In this document: piece after piece, positions 6,576 to 7,258 of the stretch
Position numbering within the stretch: position 1 is the stretch's first letter
Layout of the letters: the number at the start of each line of letters is the position of its first letter
NCBI GenBank assembly: GCA_937890655.1
Contig: CALADT010000146.1
Location: 1 to 7,258, forward strand
Source of the DNA: an uncultured Mucispirillum sp.
GTDB taxonomy: Bacteria > Chrysiogenota > Deferribacteres > Deferribacterales > Mucispirillaceae
DNA length: 7,258 nucleotides
Reading direction: 5' to 3'
Program-made: the position numbers and the translations under genes
Notes under the pieces: generated by a model
Told to the model about the DNA's origin: nothing
Seen by the model: the letters and a program-made list of their open reading frames with translations, nothing else
Database searches by the model: none

Positions 6576-7194
6576 TAAAATATCCATAGCACTACCAAAA
6601 GGCAGGCTGGCAGAAGAAACTTTAGAGCTTTTTACTGCAAAGGGAATATGTAAAAGTAATGTAGTTGACTTTAATTCCCGCAGATTAATTTTTGATGATG
6701 AAGAAAACAATATTAGTTTTTTACTTATTAGAAATACTGATATTCCAGCATATGTGGAATACGGTGCTGCTGATTTAGGAGTTCTAGGAAAGGATGTTTT
6801 AGAGGAAAGCTCAAGCCCACTTTTTGAATTTATGGACTTAGGTTTTGGTTATTGCAGGCTTTGTTCTGCAGGTATTAAAGAACGAGATAACTCTTATAGA
6901 AATAATATGAAAATTGCTACAAAATACCCACATATTACAAAAGAATATTTTGCAAAAAAAGGTATAATGGTAGATATTATAAAACTTTATGGTTCAATAG
7001 AGATTGCCCCTATTGCAGGGCTTTCAGATATAATAGTGGACCTTGTTTCAACTGGGGAAACAATGAAAAAAAATGGACTTATAGAAGTGGAAACCATAAT
7101 GGAATCAACTGCACGGCTTGTAGGTAACAAAAGTTTATCACGAACAAAACACAAGCGTATTAAAGAAATTTTAAATATGCTGGAGTTATGCTAA
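6565..7194 (+). CDS. hisG: ATP phosphoribosyltransferase, short catalytic form
   Basis: HisG joins ATP and PRPP to give N1-(5-phosphoribosyl)-ATP, the first step of histidine synthesis. The 209-residue product opens with ISIALPKGRLAEETLELF and contains RNTDIPAYVEYGAADLGVLGKDVL (56-79), KIATKYPHI (116-124) and the PRPP-binding segment DLVSTGET (159-166). It lacks the C-terminal regulatory domain of the roughly 300-residue long form, so it is the short form (HisG_S), which in known cases needs the HisZ subunit for activity and feedback control. hisZ is not in this window. The start overlaps the murA end by 11 bases, with two adjacent in-frame ATGs (6565 and 6568). Only a weak AGAG (6555-6558) precedes them, so translation is probably coupled to murA. 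Ribosome stops and starts would then keep the two in step. Confidence 0.96.
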   Translation: MMNNKISIALPKGRLAEETLELFTAKGICKSNVVDFNSRRLIFDDEENNISFLLIRNTDIPAYVEYGAADLGVLGKDVLEESSSPLFEFMDLGFGYCRLCSAGIKERDNSYRNNMKIATKYPHITKEYFAKKGIMVDIIKLYGSIEIAPIAGLSDIIVDLVSTGETMKKNGLIEVETIMESTARLVGNKSLSRTKHKRIKEILNMLELC

Positions 7195-7196
7195 CT

Positions 7197-7258
7197 ATGA
7201 TAAGAAAAATATATTTATTACTTATATTTTTTATTATTTTTGGTAGTATAGCTTTTAA
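7197..7258 (+). CDS. Start of an exported or membrane protein (truncated by window)
   Basis: An ATG 2 bases after the hisG stop opens a frame that stays open to the window edge: MIRKIYLLLIFFIIFGSIAF, i.e. two basic residues then a strongly hydrophobic stretch, typical of a signal peptide or first membrane helix. GGAG at 7182-7185, inside hisG, lies 11 bases before this ATG. An in-frame ATG at 7188 would overlap hisG but leaves only 2 bases after GGAG. Only 20 codons are visible, so the family cannot be named. Close spacing suggests it belongs to the same operon. Confidence 0.6.
   Translation, partial: MIRKIYLLLIFFIIFGSIAF

Overview
The window is a low-GC bacterial chromosome segment. It carries a conserved housekeeping gene string on the + strand (rpmE, thyX, a DUF1385/YqhQ-type membrane protein, prfA, prmC, murA, hisG, then the start of an exported protein). 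A divergent lipoprotein gene on the - strand runs off the left edge. The host is probably Gram-negative: the divergent gene has a lipobox signal peptide, and the order prfA-prmC-murA-hisG together with a short-form HisG recalls Deferribacterota or Desulfobacterota-like genomes. From memory, the AT-richness suggests something like Mucispirillum. That assignment is inference and was not tested by any search.

Layout. Positions 1-926 (-) encode most of a surface lipoprotein with an Asn/Gly/Glu-rich linker built from short in-frame tandem repeats; its C-terminus lies outside the window. Positions 927-1320 are a very AT-rich divergent intergenic region holding candidate promoters for both sides and a small hairpin in the rpmE leader. 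rpmE (1321-1554) is followed by a clear intrinsic terminator (1569-1600), whose T-tract ends right where the weak thyX ribosome binding site begins. thyX (1611-2324) is separated by about 120 bp of AT-rich DNA from a tightly packed run: DUF1385 gene (2447-3379), prfA (3397-4464), prmC (4480-5289), murA (5313-6575), hisG (6565-7194) and a partial exported-protein gene (from 7197). Gaps in this run are about 15-25 bp, and murA and hisG overlap by 11 bp, so it reads as one operon.

Functionally the run mixes translation (ribosomal protein L31, release factor RF1 and the PrmC enzyme that methylates its GGQ motif), dTMP synthesis without ThyA (ThyX), the first committed step of peptidoglycan synthesis (MurA), the first step of histidine synthesis (HisG) and an uncharacterised membrane protein. 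All full-length enzymes keep their key catalytic motifs. No mobile element, CRISPR array, tRNA or rRNA was seen. I did not find a clear new multi-gene system. The least explained items are the lipoprotein, the DUF1385 protein with its conserved His/Glu/Cys motifs, the rpmE leader hairpin and the terminator placed against the thyX start.
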